A stretch of 64,000 nt of DNA, taken from Mycolicibacterium aromaticivorans JS19b1 = JCM 16368 (lineage in GTDB: Bacteria; Actinomycetota; Actinomycetes; Mycobacteriales; Mycobacteriaceae). Each line of letters starts with the position of its first letter. Positions within the stretch are counted from its first letter, which is position 1. Where the stretch lies: contig NZ_JALN02000001.1 in assembly GCF_000559085.1 (NCBI RefSeq), forward strand, positions 5,394,001-5,458,000, read 5' to 3'. A program made the translations under genes and the position numbers. This document shows, piece after piece, positions 42,205 to 50,427 of this stretch. A model generated the notes under the pieces. That model was not told the origin of the DNA. It searched no databases and saw only the letters and a program-made list of their open reading frames with translations.

Positions 42205-42801
42205 GTGGCCGGACCGCACGACGATGACGCGGCAGAGGTGCTGTACGCGTCGCTGACGGACTCCGTGCGCAGACTCGTCGATGCCACCATCCGCAGCCAA
42301 GCCGATTTCGACGGAGTCGCGTCGGCGAAGGCGAAGATCGACGCCGCCGCGGACGAACTCAGCAGTAGCGTGATTCCCGGATCGTTCGGGGTCCAACTGG
42401 ATGCATCCGGGAACCCCCGGGCGTGGGGCAACGCGGTCATCGGACTGCGCAACGCGTTGGCGCCGCCGCTCGTCGTACACCGGGAATCCGACGGCAGGGT
42501 CTGGGCAGAGGTGACGCTGGGGGCGGCTTACGAGGGACCACCCGGGCACGTGCACGGCGGCATCTGCGCCTTGCTGCTCGATCACGTGCTCGGGGCGACT
42601 GCGCACAAACCCGGCAGGCCGGCCGTCACCGGAACGCTCACGCTGCGCTACGAGTCGGGGACACGGCTGGGACCTGTTCGGGCCGAGGCGCACGTCGACC
42701 GGATCGCGGGTGTGAAGACCTACGCGGTCGGGCACCTGTCGACGGCCGACGGGATCACAGTGCGCGCGGAAGCGGTCTTCATTCATCCGCGGACAGCGTG
42801 A
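42205..42801 (+). CDS. PaaI-type hotdog-fold thioesterase
   Basis: This 198-residue protein has a hotdog thioesterase core: EGPPGHVHGGICALLLDHVLG places the His-Gly-Gly and the helix-borne Asp, followed by TGTLTLRYES and RAEAHVDRI strands. An N-terminal region of about 70 residues precedes the core. It would hydrolyse acyl-CoA thioesters, perhaps to release CoA from dead-end intermediates. GTG 42205 is preferred over ATG 42196, because the AAAAAT -10 at the regulon spacing puts the transcription start there; the alternative adds three residues. Confidence 0.78.
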   Translation: MAGPHDDDAAEVLYASLTDSVRRLVDATIRSQADFDGVASAKAKIDAAADELSSSVIPGSFGVQLDASGNPRAWGNAVIGLRNALAPPLVVHRESDGRVWAEVTLGAAYEGPPGHVHGGICALLLDHVLGATAHKPGRPAVTGTLTLRYESGTRLGPVRAEAHVDRIAGVKTYAVGHLSTADGITVRAEAVFIHPRTA

Positions 42802-42816
42802 CCCCGCTCAGCGGGA
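42802..42816 (+). promoter_or_regulatory. Regulon site S11 upstream of the second KstD-like gene
   Basis: CCCCG-CTCAG-CGGGA begins at the stop of the thioesterase gene. CACAGT at 42847-42852 lies exactly 30 bp away, giving a start near 42860 and a short leader with AAAGGAGG before the ATG at 42877. Confidence 0.55.
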
Positions 42817-42876
42817 GTGGTTGTTGCCTCCCGCACGGGCACCGATCACAGTGGGTGCTAGCGACAAAGGAGGCCG

Positions 42877-44436
42877 ATGACTGCGCACGACACCCAGTTC
42901 GATGAGACCGTCGACGTCATTGTGGCCGGCTCCGGCGGCGGTATCACCGGTGCCTACACCGCTGCCCGCGAAGGGCTGTCGGTAGCGCTGGTGGAGGCGA
43001 CCGACAAGTTCGGCGGCACCACCGCGTACTCGGGCGGCGGCGGCATGTGGTTCCCGTGCAACCCGGTCCTGCAGCGCGCGGGCAGCGATGACACGATCGA
43101 GAAGGCGCTGAACTACTTCCACACCGTGATCGGTGACCGCACCCCGCGAGAACTGCAGGAGACCTACATCCGCCGAGGACCCGGTCTTGTCGAATACCTG
43201 GAAGCCGACGACAATTTCGTCTTCAGCGTGCTGCCGTGGCCGGACTACTACGGGTCGGTACCGGACTCCCGCAGCGACGGTTTGCGCCACATCGTGGCGG
43301 CCCCCGTCCGCGGTGAGAAACTCGGCCCCTACGCAGGTTCCGTGCGCGGGCCACTGGACCATGACCGCCTCGGCGCACCGGCTCCGGACAAACTCTTCGG
43401 CGGACGGGCGCTGATCGGCCGGTTCCTCGCCGCGTTGGCCGGCTATCCCGACGCGGTGTTGTACCGCAACACCCAACTGACCGATCTGATCACCGACGAC
43501 GGCCGGGTGATCGGGGCGGTGGTGCACCGTGATGGCCAGCAGGTGCGGATCGGCGCCCGGCGCGGAGTGCTCTTGGCCGCAGGCGGATTCGAGCACAATC
43601 CCGAGCTGCGACGGACGTACGGGGTGCCCGGCGAAGCCCGCGACACGATGGGCGGACCGGGCAGCACCGGTGCGGCGTTGCAGGCCGCGATCCGGATCGG
43701 CGCGGCCACCGATCTGATGGACCAGGCGTGGTGGTCACCGGGGCTCACCCACCCGGACGGTCGCTCGGCGTTCGCGCTGTGGTTCACCGGTGGCATCTTC
43801 GTCAATCAAGCCGGACAGCGGTTCGTCAACGAGTCCGCGGCGTACGACCGCATCGGCAGACAGATCATCACCGAGATGCAGGCCGGCCGCCTCGACATCC
43901 CGTTCTGGATGGTCTACGACAACCGCGAGGGCGAGGTCCCGCCGGTGAAGGCGACCAACGTCTCGATGGTCGACACCGACAGCTATCGGGCCGCCGGATT
44001 ATGGCGCAGCGCAGACACTTTGGCCGAACTGGCCGACTTGATCGGACTTCCCGCCGATGCTCTGGAAGACACGGTCGCCCGGTACAACGCGATGGTCGCC
44101 GCAGGTGCCGACACCGACTTCGGTCGCGGCGACGAGGCGTACGACCGGGCCTTCTCCGGCGGCGAATCGCCCATGGTCGCAATCGACACACCCCCGTTTC
44201 ACGCGGCAGCATTCGGACTGTCCGATCTCGGGACCAAGGGCGGGCTGCGCACGGATGCCAGGGCGCGGGTCCTCGACGAATCCGGCGAGCCCATCCCCGG
44301 CCTGTACGCAGCGGGCAACACCATGGCCGCCGTCAGCGGAACCACCTATCCCGGCGGCGGGAATCCGATCGGCGCGTCGATGTTGTTCAGCTATCTGGCC
44401 GCTCTCGACATGGCCGGTGACGTCAGGTCAGCTTGA
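42877..44436 (+). CDS. KstD-like FAD-dependent dehydrogenase
   Basis: This 519-residue flavoprotein has VAGSGGGITGAY at the FAD strand, TDKFGGTTAYSGGGGMW and the C-terminal GNTMAAVSGTTYPGGGNPIGAS, which keeps the Tyr-Pro-Gly segment of ketosteroid dehydrogenases. It is more diverged from KstD than 39739-41445 and may act on a later intermediate or at another ring position (delta-4 or delta-1 on opened-ring substrates). A strong AAAGGAGG precedes its ATG. Its 3' end overlaps the secreted protein gene by 14 bp. Confidence 0.82.
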   Translation: MTAHDTQFDETVDVIVAGSGGGITGAYTAAREGLSVALVEATDKFGGTTAYSGGGGMWFPCNPVLQRAGSDDTIEKALNYFHTVIGDRTPRELQETYIRRGPGLVEYLEADDNFVFSVLPWPDYYGSVPDSRSDGLRHIVAAPVRGEKLGPYAGSVRGPLDHDRLGAPAPDKLFGGRALIGRFLAALAGYPDAVLYRNTQLTDLITDDGRVIGAVVHRDGQQVRIGARRGVLLAAGGFEHNPELRRTYGVPGEARDTMGGPGSTGAALQAAIRIGAATDLMDQAWWSPGLTHPDGRSAFALWFTGGIFVNQAGQRFVNESAAYDRIGRQIITEMQAGRLDIPFWMVYDNREGEVPPVKATNVSMVDTDSYRAAGLWRSADTLAELADLIGLPADALEDTVARYNAMVAAGADTDFGRGDEAYDRAFSGGESPMVAIDTPPFHAAAFGLSDLGTKGGLRTDARARVLDESGEPIPGLYAAGNTMAAVSGTTYPGGGNPIGASMLFSYLAALDMAGDVRSA

Positions 44437-44938
44437 TCAACTTGAACGGCATGTTGATGAACAGCGCGAGGCTACGGCCGCACGCCCCCGGCTGACCGGT
44501 GGTCGAATCCTGACCCACCAACATGTTGGACGTGGGATCGGTCTGATCACCGCCCGGTGTGGATCCGTGGAATCGGATCACCTGTAACCCCGGCTCACTG
44601 GTGCCATCCTGACATGGCATCCAGTCCTCGATGACACGCTTGACCCGCCAGTCCCCGCCGGTCTGATAGATCGGAGCCGTCCAACCGGCGTCGCTGCTCA
44701 CCGTGCCGGTGCACTCGGTGGGATAACTGCATGTGGAGTTGATCGTCCAGATACTGCGGACGCTGCGCTCGTCGTGGAACACGTCGTTGCTGGTAGCCCA
44801 TTCACCGTTGGACGTCGCCTGGAATGTGCCGTTGAGCGCCCACTTTTCGTTGGCGCTCGCGGCGGCCGGATTCAGGAGGCCGCCGAGCACCGCAGCGGTC
44901 AGCGCCGTGACGCCGATCAGCGTTCGTGACCTTCGCAT
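44423..44938 (-). CDS. Secreted protein of unknown function at the end of the mce operon
   Basis: This 171-residue protein has a signal peptide (MRRSRTLIGVTALTAAVLGG, with cleavage likely after an Ala-Ser-Ala near residue 28). The mature part is beta-rich with paired cysteines (TCSYPTECTG; MPCQDG; GACGRS), suggesting disulfides outside the membrane. ATG 44938 is chosen for the GGGGAG ribosome site 8-9 bases upstream; longer starts would place charged residues before the signal. It follows mceF by 23 bp and is probably co-transcribed, as accessory secreted genes often are in mce operons. Its function is unknown. Confidence 0.72.
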   Translation of the reverse strand: MRRSRTLIGVTALTAAVLGGLLNPAAASANEKWALNGTFQATSNGEWATSNDVFHDERSVRSIWTINSTCSYPTECTGTVSSDAGWTAPIYQTGGDWRVKRVIEDWMPCQDGTSEPGLQVIRFHGSTPGGDQTDPTSNMLVGQDSTTGQPGACGRSLALFINMPFKLIKLT

Positions 44939-44961
44939 GTGGCTTCTCCCCTCACCTGTGA

Positions 44962-46557
44962 TCATGTCGTCGGCAGCAGATCCTTCCACGACATATCCCC
45001 CTTCACGGTGGCCAGATTGGTCTGCTGGCCGACGTGGCCGTCGGGCGTGGCGTAATGCCCGGTGGCGGGGTCGTAGGTGGCGATTGCCACGGACGGCCCG
45101 CCTGCCGAACCCGGCGTGAACGCGCTCGGCGCAACCGCAGGCCCGCCGCCCTGATCGGTCGGCGCGATATCCGGAACGCCCTTGGGCGCCAACGTGTCCG
45201 GGACAGGCGGTATCGGCGTACCGGCAGGTGCCGGGACCGGCCCCGGCGGCAGCGGAGTGCCCTGCAGCGGCCCATAGATGTTGTTCTGGAACGTCGTCCG
45301 GTCGTCGGGCGGAATCCCCTGTGCGATCAGGTTGGGATCGATCGGGTTCGGACCGGTCGCATGCTGGCGCATCGCCAACGGCTCGAAAGGCTTGTCGCTG
45401 TCGCAGATCTCCACTGTTGGTGCCCGCTTACCAGGCTCGCCCTGGCAGGGATAGTTACGCGCACCGCGGACCGCGATCGGCGAGTCCTGCGGAAGCTTGC
45501 AGTAGAGACCGTCCGGAGTGTCGATGGTGGACGTGTCCTCCGGTGAACGCCACTGTGACGGAGGCAGGAAGCCCACCGTGCACGCGGGCGGATCGCTGAT
45601 CGTCAGGGTGAAGTCACCCAGCGTCATACCCGTTGGGTTGTTCAGCGGCGAGCCGACCGCCTGGATCGAACCGATGTACGGCGGCAGCAGCACCAGAAGT
45701 TGTTCGAGGCTCTTGTTGTAGGTCACGCCGACCTGCCCCAGCGTGGTCAGACTCGCCAGCAGAATCGGTAGCGTCGGCTTCACCTGGTTGAACAAGGCGG
45801 AGGCCTCGTCGGCCGCGCCAGGCCCGTTGGCCAGGATGCCGCGCCACTGCGGATCGTTGGTATTGAGCTGGCCGGTGATGCCGGCCAGGCTGTGCGCCCA
45901 GGTGCGGATGGCATCAGTGGAGGCAAGCTGACCGTCCAGCAGCGGGCGGCTGTCTTCCACCAGGGTGCGCGTCTGATCGGCGGTCGCGCTGAAATCGGCG
46001 GCCAGCTTGGACGCCGAGTCGTTCAGCGTGGTGAGGTCGTCGCCGGCGCCGTTGAGCCCCTGATACGCGTTGTCCAACAGATCGGCGATGCGGTTGGTCG
46101 GGATGCTCTTGAGCAGCTCGTTCGTCTGATCGAGAACCGGGCCGACCGCCTGCGGGACGGTCGCGTTCTTGGCGGGAATGACCGACCCGTCCTGGAGGTA
46201 GGGCCCGGAATCGGTGTGCGGCACCAGATCCACGTACTGCTCACCGACCGCCGACACGCTGAGCACGCGGGCCTGCAGATCGGCGGGCACCTTCGGATTG
46301 CTGGCCAGCGACAGGGTGGCCACCGCCCCGGAGCGGGTCGGCACCACCTCGGTGACCTTGCCCAGCTGTACGCCGCGGTAGGTCACGTTCGAGAACTGAT
46401 ACAGCCCACCGGTTCTCGGCAGCTCGAGCTTGACCGTGATCCGCCCGATGCCGAGCAAGGTGGGGGCCTGCATGTAGACCACGACCATCACGGCGATCCC
46501 GACCACCGACGCGATCGTGAAGATGATCAGCTGATTGCGGACGAAACGCGTCAGCAT
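44962..46557 (-). CDS. mceF: Mce protein F
   Basis: This 531-residue protein has an N-terminal membrane helix (FTIASVVGIAVMVVVYMQA), one MCE/MlaD domain (KLELPRTGGLYQF; VTYRGVQLGKVTEV), a long helical stretch up to about residue 300, and a Pro-rich tail. MceF is the last substrate-binding subunit of mycobacterial Mce lipid importers, whose six MCE proteins form a tube across the periplasm. Its ATG shares one base with the mceE stop. Confidence 0.9.
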   Translation of the reverse strand: MLTRFVRNQLIIFTIASVVGIAVMVVVYMQAPTLLGIGRITVKLELPRTGGLYQFSNVTYRGVQLGKVTEVVPTRSGAVATLSLASNPKVPADLQARVLSVSAVGEQYVDLVPHTDSGPYLQDGSVIPAKNATVPQAVGPVLDQTNELLKSIPTNRIADLLDNAYQGLNGAGDDLTTLNDSASKLAADFSATADQTRTLVEDSRPLLDGQLASTDAIRTWAHSLAGITGQLNTNDPQWRGILANGPGAADEASALFNQVKPTLPILLASLTTLGQVGVTYNKSLEQLLVLLPPYIGSIQAVGSPLNNPTGMTLGDFTLTISDPPACTVGFLPPSQWRSPEDTSTIDTPDGLYCKLPQDSPIAVRGARNYPCQGEPGKRAPTVEICDSDKPFEPLAMRQHATGPNPIDPNLIAQGIPPDDRTTFQNNIYGPLQGTPLPPGPVPAPAGTPIPPVPDTLAPKGVPDIAPTDQGGGPAVAPSAFTPGSAGGPSVAIATYDPATGHYATPDGHVGQQTNLATVKGDMSWKDLLPTT

Positions 46558-47861
46558 CAGTTACCCCCGTCCTGTGGCGCTGCTTCCGGAGCCGGACCCG
46601 GCAGCGGGCCGGTCGCCGGACCCGGCAGCGGGCCGGTGCCCGTGCCGGGAGCGGGCTGCGTGGCACCAGTCAACGACGCCTGCCCCGGTACCGGCGCGGG
46701 ACCAGGACCGAACTGCTGCGGAAGATCCGCCACCTGCGTCGGGGGCGGCGTCGGACTGAACGGAGCGTTCAGCGGATCGTATGTGTAGGTCGCGTACCAC
46801 GGATCACCAGGAGCGGGAACGAGTTTGGCGTTCTCATCACCCCAGCGAGTACCCAGCATCAGGGTCTTCTTCAACCGCGGCACGGTGAAGTCGAAGATGA
46901 TGAACTGGTTCAGGTAGTCGCCGCGGATCGCGCGGTCGATGACCTGCTGGGTGTAGGGGAACGTCGGCAGGTAGGCCAGCGCCGTGTCCAGCTTCGGTCC
47001 GACGTCGGCCAGTGACTTCAGCGTGGGCTCCAGGTTCTGCAGGTTGCGCACGAGGTCGGCCTTCGTGTCGTTGACCAGACCGGTGGCCAGGTTCGAGAAA
47101 TCGCGGAACTTCTCCAGCGCCGTCGTGATGCGGGGACGTTCCTTGATCAGCACGTCCAGGGCAGGTGGGATCCGGTTCAGCGCGTCGGTCAGGACCCCCT
47201 GCTGGGCGGCGAATGTACCGGCCAGGCGATTCAGTGAGTTCACCGCCTCGTTGATGCTGTCGCGCTGGGTGGCCAGCAGGCCGACGAAATCGTTGAGCCG
47301 CGTGAGCAAGTCGCGGATCTGGTCGGTCCTGCCGTTGAGTGCGGCACTGAACTCATGGATGATGTCGCCGATCTGACCGAGTCCACCGCCGTTGACGACC
47401 ACCGACAGCGCCGAGAGGGTCTGCTCGGTCGACGGGTAGGTCGACGAACGGTTGAGGCCGAGCGTTGCACCGGGTTGGAGGACCCCGGTCGGTGCTTGTC
47501 CCAGCGGTGGGTTCAGCGCCAGGTGCATCGAGCCCAACAGGCTGGTCTGCCCCACCGAGGCCACCGCATTGGCCGGAATCACGACGCCGGGCTGGACCGA
47601 TACCTCGACATCGGCATGCCAGTCGGTGACCGTCATGTCACCGACACTGCCGACCACGACATCACCGACCATGACCGGCGAATTCGATTCCAGCTGGCCC
47701 ACATTGGCGATTTCGATGTGGTAGGTGTTCGAACCCTTGCCGTGTCCGACGGTTCCCGGCAACGGCAGTGAGTTCAGACCACCGAAACTACAGCCGGTCA
47801 CCGTGACCGCGACGCACGAGGCGGTCACCGCCAGGCGCTGCACCGAACCGCGACGAATCAT
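46557..47861 (-). CDS. mceE: Mce protein E, lipoprotein
   Basis: This 434-residue protein has a lipoprotein signal with Cys24 in TVTGC, as expected for MceE (Lpr-type) subunits, followed by the MCE domain (YHIEIANVGQLE; VMVGDVVVGSVGDM), a helical region and a Pro-rich tail (repeated PLPGPATG units). It overlaps mceD by 4 bp (ATGA). Lipid anchoring would hold the importer tube at the outer face of the plasma membrane. Confidence 0.92.
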   Translation of the reverse strand: MIRRGSVQRLAVTASCVAVTVTGCSFGGLNSLPLPGTVGHGKGSNTYHIEIANVGQLESNSPVMVGDVVVGSVGDMTVTDWHADVEVSVQPGVVIPANAVASVGQTSLLGSMHLALNPPLGQAPTGVLQPGATLGLNRSSTYPSTEQTLSALSVVVNGGGLGQIGDIIHEFSAALNGRTDQIRDLLTRLNDFVGLLATQRDSINEAVNSLNRLAGTFAAQQGVLTDALNRIPPALDVLIKERPRITTALEKFRDFSNLATGLVNDTKADLVRNLQNLEPTLKSLADVGPKLDTALAYLPTFPYTQQVIDRAIRGDYLNQFIIFDFTVPRLKKTLMLGTRWGDENAKLVPAPGDPWYATYTYDPLNAPFSPTPPPTQVADLPQQFGPGPAPVPGQASLTGATQPAPGTGTGPLPGPATGPLPGPAPEAAPQDGGN

Positions 47862-49333
47862 GATGGCGGGTTCCCTTCAGCGGCGGCCGGAGCCGGAGCA
47901 GGCGGCGCCGCTTCAGCGGGCAGCAGCATGCCCTGCAAGTCCGAGGGCGGCTGGGCCGCGGGGCCGACCGGCACACCGGGCGGGACCGGTGCGCCCGGGA
48001 ACAGCGCGGGCGACGGGTCGGCGGGCAGACCGTTCGGGGCGTAGGCGCCCTGATGGGTATTCGGCGGTCCACCCCAGCCAGCGGGGCCGGGGACGTCCCC
48101 GTTGTAGCCGGTGTACGCCGAGACCGCAGGCGGCACCTCGTATCCCGGCGGGGTCCCGCCCGTGCCACCCGGAGCCAGCGCGGGGTCGCTGTAGATCAGC
48201 TTGTCCGGGCTGGTGGACTTGCCGAGGTACGCGTTGAACGGGAACGGCAGGTAGTTGAAGTTGAGCAGCCGCAGCGCCGGGCCGAGGTACTGCGCGCACA
48301 GCTTGCCGGTCTCCGGTGCGGTGGCGTTCTGCACGGCCCCGATGGCCGAGCAGACGACCTGCAGCGGGTTGGAGAAGTTCGCCAGCGCGAATCCACCCAT
48401 CGCGCTTTGGGAGTCGGGGTTGTAGATGTTGTACGCGTTGCCGATCGCGTTCGGCGCCACATGGAGCAGATTCTCGACGACGAGCTTGTTGTCGGCGAGG
48501 TTCTTGGTCACGTCGCCCAGCCGCTGAATCTGCTCGGCGGTCTGGTTGCGCGAACCCGCGATGAACCGTTTGACGTCGACCACCGCGCTGGACAGATTTG
48601 TCAGCGCCCCGTCGAGGTCAGACCGGCTGCCGTCGACCACGCTGGTCAGCGACGCCAACCGGTCCTGGAACTGGACGATCTGAGTGTTGCTGTCGCGCAA
48701 GGCCGTCACGAAGATCTGCAGGTTCTTGATGGTGTCGACGATGTTGCCGCTGCCGTCGGCAAGCACCTTGCTGACCCCGGACAGCTGCTTGATGGTGTCC
48801 CGCAGCTTCTCCCCGTTACCGTCCAGGGCGTTGGCCGCGCTGTCGATGAAGCGCCCGATGGATGTCGGCTGCCCGTCGCTTTTCGGGCCGAGATCGGTGG
48901 CCAGACGCATCAACTGTGTCTTGATCTCATCCCACTCGACCGGAACCGCGGTGCGGTCCAACCCGATCACCGCTCCGTCGGCCATTTTCGGGCCTTTGTC
49001 GTCGTAGGGCGGGGTGAGCTGGATGTAGCGAGCACCGACCAGGTTCTGCGAGACGATCACCGCCTCGGCATTGGCCGGAATCGGCACGTTCCGGTCGACG
49101 GCCAACACGAATTTGGCTTTGGTCCCCTGGGCGTCGATGGAGTCGATCTTGCCGACCTTGACCCCTGCGACCCGCACTTCGTCACCGGGGTAGATCGCGG
49201 TGGCGCTGGTGAAGTATGCCGTGATCGTGTTGGGCTTGAAGAACGCCTGGCGGACCAGCAGCGCGATCCCGCCGACGATCAACACGGCCAACACCGCGGA
49301 GACGACGACCGTCAGCCGCCTGCGAGACTTCAT
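47858..49333 (-). CDS. mceD: Mce protein D
   Basis: This 491-residue protein has the N-terminal helix RLTVVVSAVLAVLIVGGIA, the MCE domain (ITAYFTSATAIYPGDEVRVA, then KVGKIDSI), a long coiled stretch and a Pro/Gly-rich C-terminus of about 100 residues. ATG 49333 gives an ATGA overlap with mceC, the pattern used through this operon; an ATG 12 bp upstream is also possible. It is part of the hexameric substrate channel. Confidence 0.9.
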   Translation of the reverse strand: MKSRRRLTVVVSAVLAVLIVGGIALLVRQAFFKPNTITAYFTSATAIYPGDEVRVAGVKVGKIDSIDAQGTKAKFVLAVDRNVPIPANAEAVIVSQNLVGARYIQLTPPYDDKGPKMADGAVIGLDRTAVPVEWDEIKTQLMRLATDLGPKSDGQPTSIGRFIDSAANALDGNGEKLRDTIKQLSGVSKVLADGSGNIVDTIKNLQIFVTALRDSNTQIVQFQDRLASLTSVVDGSRSDLDGALTNLSSAVVDVKRFIAGSRNQTAEQIQRLGDVTKNLADNKLVVENLLHVAPNAIGNAYNIYNPDSQSAMGGFALANFSNPLQVVCSAIGAVQNATAPETGKLCAQYLGPALRLLNFNYLPFPFNAYLGKSTSPDKLIYSDPALAPGGTGGTPPGYEVPPAVSAYTGYNGDVPGPAGWGGPPNTHQGAYAPNGLPADPSPALFPGAPVPPGVPVGPAAQPPSDLQGMLLPAEAAPPAPAPAAAEGNPPS

Positions 49334-50427
49334 GGCTGCCCCCATCGCTCATTAGGCTGCGGTATTCCGTTGTACGGGAACGGGATTTCCGCTCGCGGTC
49401 CGGCATTGTCGGCCGGCTGCCCCGCATCGGTTCCGCGCCGGAAGCCCAGCGCATAGTCAAAGAAGGGCTGCAGGGTCTGCGCCGGGCTCAAGTTGGCGAC
49501 GAAGGCGTTGTAATAGAACCCTCCGTTGACCGCTTCGGCCTGCGTCAGCTGGAACTTGGCCAGGCCCTTCATGGCCGCGGTGATGTTGGCATTGTTCTTC
49601 TCCAGCATCGCGGTCACCGAGTTGAGTTTCTCCAAAGCCGGTGCCAGATCCTTTTCGTTGTCGGCGACGAGCCCGCTGAGCTGCTTGGACAGCGCCGAGG
49701 TGGAGGCCAGCAGGTTCGCTATCGCGTAGCGGCGTTGCGACAGCACGCCGATCAGGTCGTTGGCGTTGAGCAGCAAGGTGTTCACCTGTGCACTGCGCTG
49801 CGACAGGATCCCGGTCACGTTGGCCGCACTCTTGAGCAGGTTGCCCAGTGATTCGTTGCGCTCGTTGATCATCCGCGACAGCTTGCTGATGCCGTCGAAG
49901 GTCGGGCCCAGCTGCGGGCTGATCCGATCGAGGGTATCGGACAAGGTGTCCAGCGACTGGTTGACCGCCGCGGTATCGGTGTCGGCGGTGTTGCCCGCGA
50001 AGTCCTCCAGCGACTGCGACAGCGAGTACGGCGATCCGGTGCGCGACACCGGAATGACGTCGCTCGCCGGCAGCGATCCCTTCCCGTTGGACTCCAACGT
50101 CAGAATCCGTTGTCCCAGAAGCGTTCCGGTACGGATATGGGCTTCTGTGTCGGCGCCGAGCCGAACCGAACCCTTGACCATGAACGTCACCAGTGCTTTG
50201 CCGTGCTGCAAAGACACATCCGAGACCGTGCCGACCTTGACGCCCGACACCTTGACGTCGTTACCGGCCTGCAGGCCGCCGGCTTCGGTGAACAGCGCCT
50301 GATGCCGGATCGACGTGGCAAGCGACACCAACCGCTCGGGCTGTAGCCCGATGGTGATGACGAGCACGATCAGCGCCAGGCCGATGAAGCCGGCTCTGAT
50401 CAGCGAGGACCCACGATATTTGAGCAT
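49330..50427 (-). CDS. mceC: Mce protein C
   Basis: This 365-residue protein begins MLKYRGSSLIRAGFIGLALI, a short basic stretch and membrane helix. The MCE domain (EAGGLQAGNDVKVSGVKVG) and a helical region follow. ATG 50427 is selected over an upstream start because it follows the mceB TAA with a one-base overlap (TAATG) and begins directly before the membrane helix. It belongs to the periplasmic MCE hexamer. Confidence 0.92.
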   Translation of the reverse strand: MLKYRGSSLIRAGFIGLALIVLVITIGLQPERLVSLATSIRHQALFTEAGGLQAGNDVKVSGVKVGTVSDVSLQHGKALVTFMVKGSVRLGADTEAHIRTGTLLGQRILTLESNGKGSLPASDVIPVSRTGSPYSLSQSLEDFAGNTADTDTAAVNQSLDTLSDTLDRISPQLGPTFDGISKLSRMINERNESLGNLLKSAANVTGILSQRSAQVNTLLLNANDLIGVLSQRRYAIANLLASTSALSKQLSGLVADNEKDLAPALEKLNSVTAMLEKNNANITAAMKGLAKFQLTQAEAVNGGFYYNAFVANLSPAQTLQPFFDYALGFRRGTDAGQPADNAGPRAEIPFPYNGIPQPNERWGQP

